Positions 10,548 through 22,811 of a DNA stretch of 64,000 nt are shown one piece after another; within the stretch, counting starts at the first letter, position 1; every line of letters starts with the position of its first letter. Location of the stretch: positions 13,773,721 through 13,837,720 of the forward strand of contig NW_025062479.1 of assembly GCF_000002995.4 (NCBI RefSeq). Direction: 5' to 3'. This DNA is from Brugia malayi. Taxonomy: Eukaryota > Nematoda > Chromadorea > Rhabditida > Onchocercidae. Under the pieces are notes generated by a model that was not told where the DNA came from, made no database searches, and saw only the letters and a program-made list of their open reading frames with translations. Made by a program: the position numbers and the translations under genes.

Positions 10548-13500
10548 ATGCGCTTACGAATACCCAATGGTTATATTGCATTCCGAAGGACGACAGTAAT
10601 TGTAGGCTTCGGAATAGGCATTGGTGTTGCAGTAATCGGTTATTTCTATATAAAAAGGTAATCGTTCGGTCTTGGATTATGTTATTATTTGTTATATCTA
10701 TGGATGAAAATTAGAATTTATTCTTTTTAATAGTGAAACTTGAGCGTTACATTTGACTTGTTCAAACTTGCATCGTAGATGTTTAGATTAGTTATATATT
10801 ATTAAAAATTACTTTGAACAATATGGTTTCAGATTTTGGAGAAGTACTCATAAGAATGAACCTGATGAATGTAACGATGCTACAGAAATTCATCCAAATG
10901 GTCTTGTTATATCTCGATGTGAGGATTTCATTTATTTTGTGCTTCCTATTTTAAGCTAAAAGTTTGAATAGTGATATTCCTAAGAATGATATCAACCTGG
11001 ATTATTAAACTAAGAAATTGTAATAACCAAATAATTTGTAGTGCGAAGTGGTAGGACTAGAGGGGCACTATCAATTGGATCGTCACAACGAAACTCATCT
11101 AGACCAGGAAATATACCACCCGCTGAATTGGACCTGATTTCCAGTATGTGCATTTATAATACTTCATTCTTTTTTTTTTCTTTTTTACTTCTGTTCTCTT
11201 GCATTTCTTTATATGATAAAAAAACAGGTGATTCATTTCGTTATAGTTTGGAAGACCGGATTTTAGGTTTACAATCGGTGCAAGAAATATTACAGCGGGT
11301 AGAACGAGCAGTTTCTTCATTGGATATGGTGAAAAATCGTTCAGAAAAAGATTGTAGACGGGCTGATTTACTCTCTTCTATATTAGACAGGTTTTTTCAT
11401 AAAACAATCATTAAAGCTTATTGTAAATACCATCTGTTGAGCTAAATTGTACTCCTTGAACTGAGCAAAAATTTTTTCTGAAGTAAGAAGTGTGCTTTTT
11501 TTTTTTGTTTAACTGTTATCTTATTGGCTATGAAAATAACGATTTTCTATATGCAGGGGCTCACATCAAAGTAATTTATATTTTTCTATGCTCAATAGCT
11601 TAGATAGCTTACATCAGTGTAACGTTTACAGTAAAATAAAATGAAAAGGTAGTATTGTTGTCTTATCCTGATTTTTGAAGTCTGAGGTGCATCTAAGATT
11701 TTCTCTTCATCACGAACTGTTCTTCAGGTTGCGAATTTTGGAAACAGACATTATAAGAGTAGTACAGGAAGGTGGTTATGAAAAAGAAGTTCCACCTAGC
11801 GATGAACAGTGTAAGTTACGAACGCCTCCATTGTATTCCTATTTATGAAATTTTGATTTTTTTTTTTGTTTTTTATTCAAGTATTTAACATATTTAGCAG
11901 TCATAAAACTCTGTATTCATAAATGTTAATAGTGTGAACAAAAGTTGGTTGCAGAATGCTCAATTAATTTTTTCTTATGATTTTCTTTTATAATAAATTA
12001 AATTCAGTTTGGTCAGCAGGAGGATCGCAGCGTGCAGGCACTTTATCAGTTCTCTCGGACGAATCATTTTGGTCAACTTATGAAGAATTTGTAAAATTTT
12101 ATAAAAATTATTAAGATAGAGTATTTTTAGAGTATTTTACTCTATTTTCAGCACTACATTAGATATTTCCTTGTTTTCAGCCTATGAGTATAGATGATGT
12201 CGATGTTTTGATGCGAGAACCATTGAACTTGGATAAGAACGTATTGCATTTCTATCTGGAGGGTATAGCAGCTGTAGAAACCGGCGAAGTGAATTGCAGA
12301 AAAATAAGGTATATAAGATTTTCGTATAATTCTTTTTTTTTTTTTTTCAGTTTTTATGTGATATTGTTAAATAGCCATTTAACATATTTATCTTGTAAAT
12401 TATACATATTCGGTTAACATTGAAGTGTTAGAAGTTGCTCATGGTGATGACGATCTTAAGTTAATTTTAGGACAGAATTTTGTTGCTGTGAGGATGATGA
12501 TGATTTTAAAGCTAAAGTTTGGTGCATACGTCAAGCGTTCACTGTAAGTATTTATCATAAATTTCTTAGAAAAATGATGCATTTCCGTTGTTTGTTTTAC
12601 CTTTAATGTGATGAGTAGGTGTTATTAATCTTTATTTTGTTTTTGTATAAATTATATATATATATAGACTACTTGTATCATGTGTTATATAGAATGTAAT
12701 ATATATAAGTAGTCTAATTTGGTTATATATTTATTGCAGGAGATTTTATTAGATGAGCATAATCGTGTATGGTTAGCGCAAGCAGGACGTCAATTAATTG
12801 CAGATTTACTGCGACATGCCAGCAAAGATCCTACTTCGTTTTATTTAGCTTATGATGCTATGATGGAATATTTGAATGAAACCCAGCATCTGGAAATTGT
12901 TGATAATGAGTTGAAACAAAGAGGAGTAAGTTATCATTTTTATTATATTTGAAGACTCACGTCTGCTACTGTTTTAATGACGTCTATATCAGTTAATAAT
13001 GTTTATATCTATACTTCAATGCAAATAGCATTGTAGGCTTAATAAACCTTATTCTTTAGCTTAAGCTAACAGTTATATTACTTTAGGTACCGGAATTGGG
13101 TTTCTGGGATATCGTTCTAGACTACATTCTGATTGATGCATTTGAAGACCTTTCGCGACCACCATCTGCTGTTTTAGCTGTTACAAGAAATATGTTTTTA
13201 AACCAGTCAATGAAGGAATCAACATTAGTAACCGTGATTTGGTCTATGCTGAAAGCTAAACGTGCAAGACTTGCGGTACTATTTTTGCTCACCTGTTTTG
13301 AGTATTAATGCAGCTTACTTCCTTTTTTTATTGCAAAACATTAAGGCACATTTCATGCATAAAAATTATGTTTTAGGTAGCTGATGGATTTATATCACAT
13401 TTCTACAATATCTCGGAAGCAGCTTCTCCGTATATCACCTTAGGTTTCTTGGGGACTGATGAACACTTACGCGAGTTATGTCACTACTTCAAAGTTTGTT

Positions 13501-13963
13501 TTAACATTTAATTTGCATGATTGTGGTTGTAATGATTTTCTAAAAGAATAGTCATAATGAAAGTTTTTTCGATCACTTCACTTTATTTTTAAAAACGGAG
13601 TTGGAATGTAATTGTATTGTGTTATCGAATCTTCAGCAAGAACCAAATCTTTGCTTGTTCCTTACTTTTGAATTAGAGATAATCGTTTTTAACATTGTAA
13701 ACATCAGGGGAAATTCATTACAGAAATGGTAGTTTTTTTTTTTTTTTTTATTTTTAGCTTATCACATACTAGATATAATGATACTTGGATTACCTTGCAA
13801 TTTTCAGGAACAAATGTGTTCGTTTATTGTTGATATATTTAACGTGAAGAAAGTAAGATATACATCGCTTAAGGATTTGGCTGAGGATATACGACTAATT
13901 CTCGAAACACGTCTTGAAATGGTTCAAACTAGATTAAGCACTGAATTACTTCCCCCATCATGA
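10548..13963 (+). CDS. miga: Mitoguardin (FAM73 family) outer mitochondrial membrane protein
   Basis: Thirteen exons (10548-10657, 10833-10918, 11042-11143, 11228-11390, 11557-11616, 11728-11810, 12008-12090, 12181-12308, 12471-12543, 12740-12925, 13087-13275, 13377-13493, 13808-13963) give 511 residues, ending at TGA 13961-13963. A single hydrophobic, glycine-rich segment at about residues 13-33 (GFGIGIGVAVIGYFYI) is followed by basic residues, as in an N-terminal outer-membrane anchor. The conserved C-terminal half includes LGFWDIVLDYILIDAFEDL, a run beginning RPPSAVLAV, and FLGTDEHLRELCHYFK, which I recognise as the mitoguardin domain. Family members sit on mitochondria, touch the ER and lipid droplets, carry lipid and support fusion. 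An acidic-aromatic stretch, SDESFWSTYEEF (about residues 218-229), sits where a VAP-binding FFAT motif might be, but this is only a suggestion. Introns are short. The donor at 11616 is the weakest splice choice. Confidence 0.87.
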
Positions 13964-14291
13964 CATTTCTTTAGTTTAAATTGTAATTTATGTCCATGCT
14001 TTGATGTTATTTCAATGTACAATAATGAGATTTTTAATAGTACTAATGTAGATAAAAATAAACTGAACTATATGTCTCGAGTTTTAAAGCTGAAAGACTA
14101 TGAACAACAATAGTAATATTCTTAGAAATACAAGTATAGTTCCTGCATTTAAACTTTTAGAAGTATTTTTTTAAATATCTAGGCTTCCATTGAACTTATC
14201 ATTTGAGCATACGACTTGATCTCCTAAATTCAATGTTTAACTCTCTGTTAACAATTAATTCGTTCTGTTGTTCCAGTTATATATTGTTGAT

Positions 14292-14322
<31 letters not shown>

Positions 14323-14550
14323 CATTAAATTACTTTTAACTAATTCTAATGTTATTTGACCAGTTATTATCAACAAATATTTGTTACAGATGCGGTTTGC
14401 GATGTTTTGCTTAATTTTAATTCCATCGTGTTCTCTGTAATATTTTGAATATTTCGGGAAGCGTGGTCTGAATTATTTTTCAGTTTACAAATGGTTAACT
14501 TTTTTATGGGAATAGTTTAAGCATACCATATCTCATTTTTTTTAGCAGCA
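13964..14550. other. Spacer between mitoguardin and SURF6, with poly-T and candidate trans-splice acceptor
   Basis: 587 bases hold the mitoguardin 3' end (an AATAAA at about 14057), an uninterrupted run of 30 T at 14293-14322, and a TTTTTTTTAG-CAG acceptor-like site immediately before the SURF6 ATG at 14551. Short same-strand spacing plus an acceptor next to the ATG is what a downstream gene in a nematode operon would show, but the spliced leader itself cannot be seen here. Confidence 0.5.
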
Positions 14551-16894
14551 ATGCTTTTGAAAGAGGACAGGGAAAAATTATTGGAGAAATGTATACAAAT
14601 AGATAAAATAATCAAAAGAAATATTAATTTGATACCAATCGGAAATTGGCATTTCGATGATGAGACGACTGAGGAGCTTCGTAAGCAAAAACATCGAATT
14701 GTTGATGAACAATTAACAGGAGGTTAGTTTTATTATTTTTTTTTTCCTAGATACATTCGCTCTATTTGCTTCTGTAAGCTTTGTTGGGTTTCACCAGTTT
14801 ATCAAATGATGACGGTAAGTTAAAGATATATAACTCTGTAAAAGAGAATAAAATTGGGAAATGTTTTCAGAACAGAAACAGAAGCTCAGTAAAGCTTCGA
14901 AGCAACGAATAGCTCGTGAAATAGGTGTGAACTGTCAGACGATCAGCGATGTTCTAGATTGGATGGCAAAAAATCACGGTAATACAAAACCTGTTAAGGT
15001 AAGGTTTTTGCATTCTATATTGAGATAAACATTAGTCACTCATTTCTTATAGTATAGGTGTCTAAAAAATTTAGAAATTCTGGTTCTTTGATTTGAAATT
15101 TTTTTTCTTTTTTTTTTTTTTAAGCCTGTAACAATTCCCAAAATGAAGGATCGGAAAAAGAATAAAGATATAAAACCAGTGATAAATAATTCAGTCGATT
15201 CTCAACCTTTGGATACTAACGGTTCAACTAAACCTCTTGCTCGAGAATTAAATGGGAGGTATTTTTTTTTTTTTTTTTTTTTTTAGATTGAAATAGAGTA
15301 TTTGTACTTCATTGTATTCTTTGGATTTTGGATTGAATCTGGTCAAGGTGTGCATTGCTTATTTGAACATTGAAGTATTTTTTCTGGTTTTGTTCACAGC
15401 ATAAGTGTGTCGAATAAAGTTTCAAATTTCTTTATGAGAGAAATTGAAATGCCATATTAACTTAGCTATTTTTAGTCTAGTAAATGAAACAACAAGTGCT
15501 AATAATGAGCGAAAAAGGATACATGATAGCAATATGAGTAATACGGAAAATAACTCCTTTTTGGGAACTATTTCCACTGTAGCACCACCTGATGCTTTGG
15601 AAGGTCGCAAGTTAGCTCTTAAAAAACTACAGGAAAAATTGGAACAATTTAAAGGTAAATTTTAATACTTTCGTAATTTGCAATAGGAATGTACTCTTTA
15701 AGAGAATTGTTCTTACCAATAAATTTTTTTCTTTCCATAAATTATCATATGAAGATTATGACTTTCTACTATATGATTAATGTATTTTTAGCAAAAAGGC
15801 GTGGTAACATGACAGCTTATCAGTATGAAGAAAAACGAAAATTGAAAAGGCGTATGAGTAAATTGAAGATGAAGGAAAGAAGGACAGTTGCTAAACAGCA
15901 GATAAAAAATTCGAAGTATATTTTATAGATTTTTTTTTTCTCAGGTATCTGACAGTGATTTGATAAAACTTTTAGAATTTGTTGGAATCTGACTCTTTCC
16001 TTTTTTTTCTCTCGTCTGTTTTATTATCTTTTCTTTGGATTTTATCAATATTTTTAAGCTCTCGTGATTTTCTTATGATATTCTAGAAAATTTGTTAAAA
16101 AAATTACTACCATCTCACTTCTACAGGAAATTTTAGGCTACCATCAGATGAAACAGTGCCCAACAAACGTCCGAAATTGGGAACGGAGTCGAAAGTGGGA
16201 GAAATGGAAGAGAAAGATGATAAATTGATTTTCTCAAAATTTGATTTCATTGTAAGGGATGAAAAGCAGGTAGCGCATAATTTAATAAATTTAATTTACA
16301 GTCGTGATCTACTTTCCAGATCATTCTTATGCACACTGTAGCACCAACAGTTTCAGAGAAAAACAAAAAAGGATAAACGAGACAAGTTCACCGGTAAAGA
16401 TTATAAACGATTGCTTGTTAAAGCTGAGAAAAGAGAAGAAAAACTGGAAAAAGTACGATCAAAGAATCCTGAAAAGGCTTTGAGAATTGAAAAAAATATT
16501 CAATGGAAGAAAGCATTAAATCGTGCTGAGGGACAGAAAGTTAAGGTAGGGTTCAAGTAGAAATTTATTTTCGTGAAATTCTAAGGAATTTACTTTATTG
16601 AAATTATTGAAATTCTGTTTTTTTTCTGAAAAAGTTTGTTAAGCTGTTTCAAAACGTGAAACTGTATTTTTTTTTCTTTTTTTGCAGGATAATCCAGAGC
16701 TTTTGAAAAAAAGCTTAAAAAAAAAGGAGAAAATAAAGGAATCAAGAAGAAAGAAATGGGGAAATCGTGTCAAACATACCTTGCAAATGCAAGCTCGAAA
16801 GCAAGAAAAACGATCAGCAAATATCCAAGCTCGTAAAGATATTGTTAAAAAAAGAAAAATGCAAAGAGCTCGAAAGAAGGGAAGAATATTGTGA
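14551..16894 (+). CDS. SURF6: SURF6 / Rrp14 family nucleolar ribosome-biogenesis protein
   Basis: Eight exons (14551-14722, 14871-14998, 15125-15258, 15476-15654, 15792-15915, 16137-16269, 16357-16545, 16688-16894) give 421 residues. The first half is charged and low in recognisable domains. The C-terminal half, from about residue 205, is the lysine/arginine-rich SURF6 domain: a basic run with MTAYQYEEKRKLKRR, then SKFDFIV at about 278-285, KDKRDKFTGKDYKRLLVKAE at about 295-315, IQWKKALNRAEGQKVKDNP, and a tail ending RKKGRIL. Family members bind RNA and act in pre-rRNA processing and assembly of both ribosomal subunits in the nucleolus. The long basic helices predict nucleolar retention. A small optional exon at 15400-15418 breaks the frame and was left out. 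The start is the first ATG after an acceptor-like site, which also fits trans-splicing. Confidence 0.88.
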
Positions 16895-17663
16895 TAGTTA
16901 TTTTGTTCGTCTTTGTTTCTTGTCATTTTTATTTTTTTGTTTGGGAAATCAAAATTTCTTTGTTATTTTTTTCAAGACTGAAAGTGTATTACCCTTATTC
17001 AGTATTCCTTTAATTCCTACTAGCGTCCGATAAAAATATATCAGTGGGTGATTATTAAGTCTTTCTTTTTTATCCCTGAATTAAATTTTTCGAAGAAATT
17101 TTCGCGATTTCTAGCTTTTCTAGTTGTGCGTAAAGGATTTTGCTCTAAACGGACGAAAATTATAAATTTATAATGATTGCCATGCAAACAAATGGTTTTT
17201 AAAAAAATTCCTTGTGAACGACATAATGACCAATTTGTTGTTGTAAAATTGTTGAACTATGGTAGATTGTTATTTAAAAAACTTCCTACATTTTTTCTTT
17301 GACTAATTTTTTTTTACTGTTGGCTTTACGATGAGAATAAATGCAGTCACATTTCTTTTTTTATTGCATTGTCTTTCATTATTGAATTTGAAGGAGGCGC
17401 TTCTGATTTTCGTGGTACAGTTTGAGCTATAAATATAAGAAAAAATGAAATTAAATGAGGGTGTTGAAGTTAGAATTAAAAGTATCAAAGTTAGAATTTA
17501 AAAAAAAAAAAATAAAAAAATAAAAAACACAAATCTTGTGTGCATTGTATTCCAAATCTTGGATAATTAGAGAATTTTGGCGAAATGTCATTATGTTTTC
17601 TTTTTTTTTCCTTTTTAATTGGTTAGAAAGAAATTTTAAAAACATTTCTATGAAGTACTTACA
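16895..17663. other. Spacer, SURF6 3' flank
   Basis: AT-rich, with no exon chain found on either strand. Open frames here are low-complexity. A TTGGTTAG site at about 17618-17625 is the nearest acceptor-like sequence upstream of the next gene, but it is not a strong one. Confidence 0.45.
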
Positions 17664-19546
17664 ATGGTAATGAAATCAGCATTTGCATATTTATTACTAA
17701 TACTAACGATAAACAAAGTGGCATGTTACGATACATTTATACCGGATTTCAATAAACTTAAACATGGTATGCTGCAAACCGAAAAAGTTAATTTGCGCCG
17801 TTTTAAACGAGTAAGTTCCAAATGGTAATTAGTTTTGGAATTGAAATTACTAACACAGAAATAATTGTGAAACAACTGCATTCTATTCAAAATTTAAAAG
17901 TGGTTATTTGGTGATTACTTACCTTTGCATTTCTAATATGCAGTATCGTGCATGATTGATAAATAGTCTGTTAGCAGTTTGAAAGTGGAAAGAAAGTTTA
18001 ATTAAAAAAGTTTAATTTAAGTTTAAATAAATTTAAACTCAGATAGTATTAGAAATAATTAAAAAACTTTTAAATTAGTCTATTATTCGAACTCAAATGC
18101 TAGTAAAAATAAGTTGTCTAAAATTTGGTTCTTTTTTTTAAAGTTGAGGGGCAATTTTTGTTGAAACAATTTTTTCCTTTTTTTTAGATAAGGTAAATCC
18201 GTTTTTTATCTTTAAATTTAAATAAGTAAATTTTGCTATTACTACTTAACAAATGATTAGTGCATTTCCAGTTATGTGCATTCGTATTTTTGATCAATAT
18301 TGAACAACTGTAATTTACTTCTCAAAAGTTCAGTAGTATTAAAAGTGAAATAATTAATGATAATCATTTAGAATTTATTTTATTGATTACAGAAGTTGAT
18401 AAATCATAAAATGTACCTTAATTAATAGTTATATATAATCATTTTGCAGGCATCAAATGATTACCGTGGATATAGTGAATCACATTTTTATGGAATACAA
18501 ACAAAGTTAAATAATCAATTTGCAGAATTTATAGTGCAAGCAGTAACATTTGCAGCAAATGTGCAGCGTAATCGCGCTTTTTATTATGATACAGCAAAAA
18601 TATGCAAATTTTTGCGCCATCGTATCATGTAAGCCAGGCGATACAGTTAGATATAATTTAATGCAATTTGTTTAAAGTTAACAATTTTAAAATTGTAATT
18701 ATACCAATTGCTATTTTTGGTTTTTGGTTTTTTTTTTTTTGAACAATGCAAAAGATATCATGAATATTTTAATATTCAAATAAAATAGTTCTAAAAAATT
18801 TCGAATGATAATTGTATATAAATTTTTACTTTTCGTTTTTTCATATATTACAGTGGTTTGCATTTTTTTATATACACAATAGCAGTTGTGATACCATCAA
18901 TTTTTGGTATTATTATGGCAACATTTGTCTGGCGATCACTTGTACGACAAATTGACGGCATTGTTATGGTATATAGAATAATTTTGTTAAAATTTAATTT
19001 TAATTTAAATTAATTCCAACATATATTTTATTTAGATATTCTAAAAAAAAAGTTTCCATTGTATTTGATAATTGTTTTTCTTAAATTAGCTATGAATTCT
19101 TTTAAACGTTATTTATTTATTTGTTTCTTCCTTCAATTTTTTTAGATAAAACTACTTTTTCATAATATTATGAGCCTATCTGAAAATTTTATAAATTCAA
19201 TTAAAAATCAAAAAAAAAATTTTAAAGGCACCTCCAGATGGAGTAGATTTACCGCCGCTATCAAACAAACCACCAGGATTTTATGTTCCATTACATCGAC
19301 GTCCAATAATTTATTTACAACTTGCAAAAGAGAAATGCTTTGGCAAAAAGGGAGCATATGTAAATTTTTATGATAATTCTTATTATAATTTAAAATTTCT
19401 AGCATAATTTTGAAATATAAAACAGATAATTTATGATTAGCAACAGAAAAAAAATAATGAGTAATAAAAAAAATTTGTTTTAGGTAGGACAGGTTGCTTT
19501 TTTTAATTTTTACATTCAAACTACAAATGATTATTATATCTTAAAA

Positions 19547-19593
<47 letters not shown>

Positions 19594-19803
19594 TAAAAAA
19601 CAAAAAATAAAAAATATAATTTTGTCTTAAAAAAAATTTCAAGATAAAAATGAATAATACGAAAACTTCAAGTGCAATTAACAAAAGTATTACTTCCTTC
19701 AAAATACAATTTTAATATCTGATAAGTACTACTTTTGTATTAATTTAATTTTAATTTTTAGCAAGAAAATATCCTGCGTCGACGAAAACGAATAATTCAA
19801 TAA
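17664..19803 (+). CDS. Unrecognised single-pass membrane protein with signal peptide and furin-like site
   Basis: Five exons (17664-17810, 18450-18628, 18854-18968, 19228-19359, 19762-19803) join in frame to 204 residues. I do not recognise the family. Seen in the protein: a signal peptide at residues 1-21 (AYLLLILTINKVAC); a basic RRFKR ending exactly at residue 49 and at the exon 1 border, which fits an R-x-K-R convertase site; a luminal or extracellular segment of about 60 residues with one cysteine; a hydrophobic segment at about 112-137 (IYTIAVVIPSIFGIIMATF); and a proline-rich then basic tail of about 65 residues (PPDGVDLPPL, RRRKRIIQ). A type I orientation is inferred. The start could also be the ATG at 17670. 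The last exon is short (13 codons) and is the least certain part. Confidence 0.65.
19552..19591. repeat. (TA)n microsatellite
   Basis: A run of about 20 TA units inside the last intron of the 204-residue membrane protein gene. Confidence 0.9.
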
Positions 19804-21906
19804 AGAAAATATTAATCACATTTTTCAGATGCGACAATTAAAATGTAGCAAAAAACATAAAATCAAACTAACTCTATTTTGCTTAATTAGCAAAATAAAC
19901 CACTGAATTTCAGTCAATTTTTCAAAAGTATAAATTTGCATAGAAATCTATTAGCATCTGAAAAAAAATTTTTTTTTGCGTCATTTGTCCATTAAAAAAG
20001 CAATGTGAAATACATGGAAACATTTTTTCATTGATATATTTAAAGTTTCACAAAAAAATTTCTCTATATCAATAATTAAATCATTGATTTTGTCTTACAT
20101 GTCTTACATGATAGAAAATATAATAGCAGAATGTATGTGCATGATATCATTAAAATAAGTTAACTGGAAGTTTAAAATGAGAAAAGATAAAGTTAAAAGT
20201 GAAAATAATGATTGGATAGAAATTAGTTTGAAATTTATTCAACACAGGACAAATTTGTCCAGTAAAATTTAACAATTTTCAGCATTTTTGAGTGCTCATT
20301 TTATACCATTAATTTCACGTAAAATTTTCAATCGTTTTTTTTAGCTTGCCTAAAATTAAAAAAAAAAATTTTTTTAAGGAAGATATTATTTGAAATGCAA
20401 AAAAGGCTGTAGTAATGCATAATTAAAAATTTTTGTTTTGAAAAATTGACCAAAAATATTTTTCAGTCTTAAAAAGTTATAAAGAAAAAAATTGAAATTG
20501 GAAAATATCCAAATGTAAAAGGTAAAGCAAATGCCGAAAAAACCAGAGTAATTTTATAATATGCTGAACTAATTTTGTATTAAATCCATAAAATCGAAAT
20601 TTCGAGACTAGAGACTTAATAAAAAATTATTTCTTAGATAAATGTAAAGCTTATTTCAATTTTATATCTCAAGTAACAAATTCATTTATACTTATCTTCC
20701 AACTGCATGAATTAACGACTGATTTAAAAAAATTCATTTATTAAATGTTATCTCCTATTTTTTATTTGCATCAACTAAAAGATTATAAGCTTTTGTTTAA
20801 TGAACTTTCTTTGTTTTATAATCCAAATTTACTTGCATTATTGAAATATCGAAGTGAACTTCCAATCTGACAATCATTCTTATAAGTAAATGGAAGAATA
20901 CTATAAATTAAGTTTTACTATCTAAAGAGTTACAGTAATAGCTTTTTACTTATTTGTAATCATTAACTTTGTTATAAGCCAATACCTTAACATATGAAAA
21001 TTATAATTATTATTTATCGTAAGTATGAGTTTTTAACAACTGCAATTATCAGTTTAGTTTAACTAAATATATACTGTATGCATCTGATCAATTTCTATTT
21101 AATATGATAATCTGCAACAAACCAAATTTTTTTAATTTTACATTTAATTACCTTTTGATTTTGTCACTTTATATTATCATCATATAATTTCACTTAACGA
21201 TTTAGTTCAAACTACTCATTTGAGTTAACCAATCAACAAATAAGGACAATTCATTGTTGAAAATTAAGATTTTCTAAATGCTTACTGATATTAAAACAAT
21301 ATTATAAATAATTAATTATATTAAAACAGCGATTTAATAATTTCAGCAAATTATTTTTCATACTTTCTTCAAAAAAAAAAATTTTTTTTCATTTAAATTA
21401 CTCGTATAATATGAATCAGTCAAACAATTTAAATTATTGATTAAAAATAACATCAAACTGTCACAATTATATTTTAATTTAATTTATGGAATTGATTTCT
21501 AGCAATGATTTCCTTTTATTATTAACGTTTTATATATTATCATAAAAAAAAGAAAAAAAAAACAATCACCGATATATTAAAACATGCATCACAACATAAT
21601 AAAGTGGGGAATGAAGCTCTTCACTTAAAAAAAAAAAATGCTAATTTTAATCGACAAATAATAGAGCTAATAAGCTCTTTTATAGAAAAAAAAAATAAAC
21701 TTAAAAGTACTAGAAAATTTGAGCAATGAATCAATTAACGCTAATAACTGATGATTCAACATATTAATGCATGTTTCACTCAAAACAATACATAAATGAC
21801 AGTTACAATGGAATTTAAATAAATTTTTGCTGAAAATAAGAATGTACTAATAGCTTAGTTAATAATTAATTCAGAAAATCTTTTTTTACAAGTGAACTAT
21901 AGCTAA
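19804..21906. other. AT-rich spacer between two convergent genes
   Basis: About 2.1 kb between the ends of a plus-strand gene and the minus-strand hemicentin. I see no exon, RNA gene or transposon. A/T homopolymers and plain AT-rich sequence fill it. Confidence 0.55.
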
Positions 21907-22811
21907 TTAAAAATCATATTCCGATACAGCAATAAAAACAATTGAATTATTAATTAATTTGCCCGCTCTATAAGGTAACTTAGAGATACTTCGTATTGCA
22001 AGCTTATATGTTCCTGCTTTAAGTGAACTTTCAACATTTTGCAACGTTGCTCGACCATTTTTCGTCTAAATTTAAAAAAAAAGAAGTTTTTTTTTAAAAT
22101 ATTATACCAAAGTATTATATCAGAAGTTCCAAAAGTTTCAGCTCAAATTATGCCGATTTATATCAAAACTTTTAAAAGTTATATCAAATATCATGCCTAA
22201 AGTTAAGCATCAAAACTTTTCTATTTAAAAAAATTGCAGTAAAATGTTATGGATTAGTGTTGATTAATGATACCCTAGGTTAATTGCTTAATTATATCGA
22301 GCTAAATTGGCATAAATATCTCAAAGAAAATTGCTTTCACAATGTGAAGATTGCAAAAAAAAAAAGTAAGTTGATCGCATTAACTTATATCATCAATAAA
22401 GTTAACAAATTTTTCTAGCTAATTAATACTAGTATCCTTTTTAGCTTGAATTTTATTTTCTTTCTTTTTTTTTTTCACAAATATGCCAAAATACTATCAC
22501 TGGTAGAAAAATTCGATGATAAACGAACAATTAGGCAATTAAAAAAATGGACTAATTAAAATTCAAAGTAAAAAATCTAATAATAACACTAGAAATAAAA
22601 TTTTTAGCTTACTTTAAAAATAAATGGAATATGTTTGGTGGATTTTGAAACTGATTTCATAATGAAACGCGTTCGGTGAAGCACCCTTGAACGATGATCA
22701 TAAGCTGTTAGACGTAGTAATGATGTAGCTATTGGCATGATTTTTGGTAGTGATAACATGTAAATTATTATAGGTAAGTTAGAACAATTTTGACAATTCG
22801 GTATACATTTC
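21907..22811 (-). other. him-4: Hemicentin fibulin-type C-terminal module
   Basis: Two exons, 22613-22811 then 21907-22065. The first starts with a C-x-x-C-x-x-C cluster (CIPNCQNC) and the second contains [11 protein letters not shown], ending SEYDF before the stop. The position after the EGF run and the short beta-rich sequence match the C-terminal module shared by fibulins and hemicentins. Confidence 0.8.

Noticed and set aside
15400..15418. 19-base microexon in SURF6 between good splice sites
   Set aside because: Including it puts the next exon out of frame; skipping it keeps the frame.
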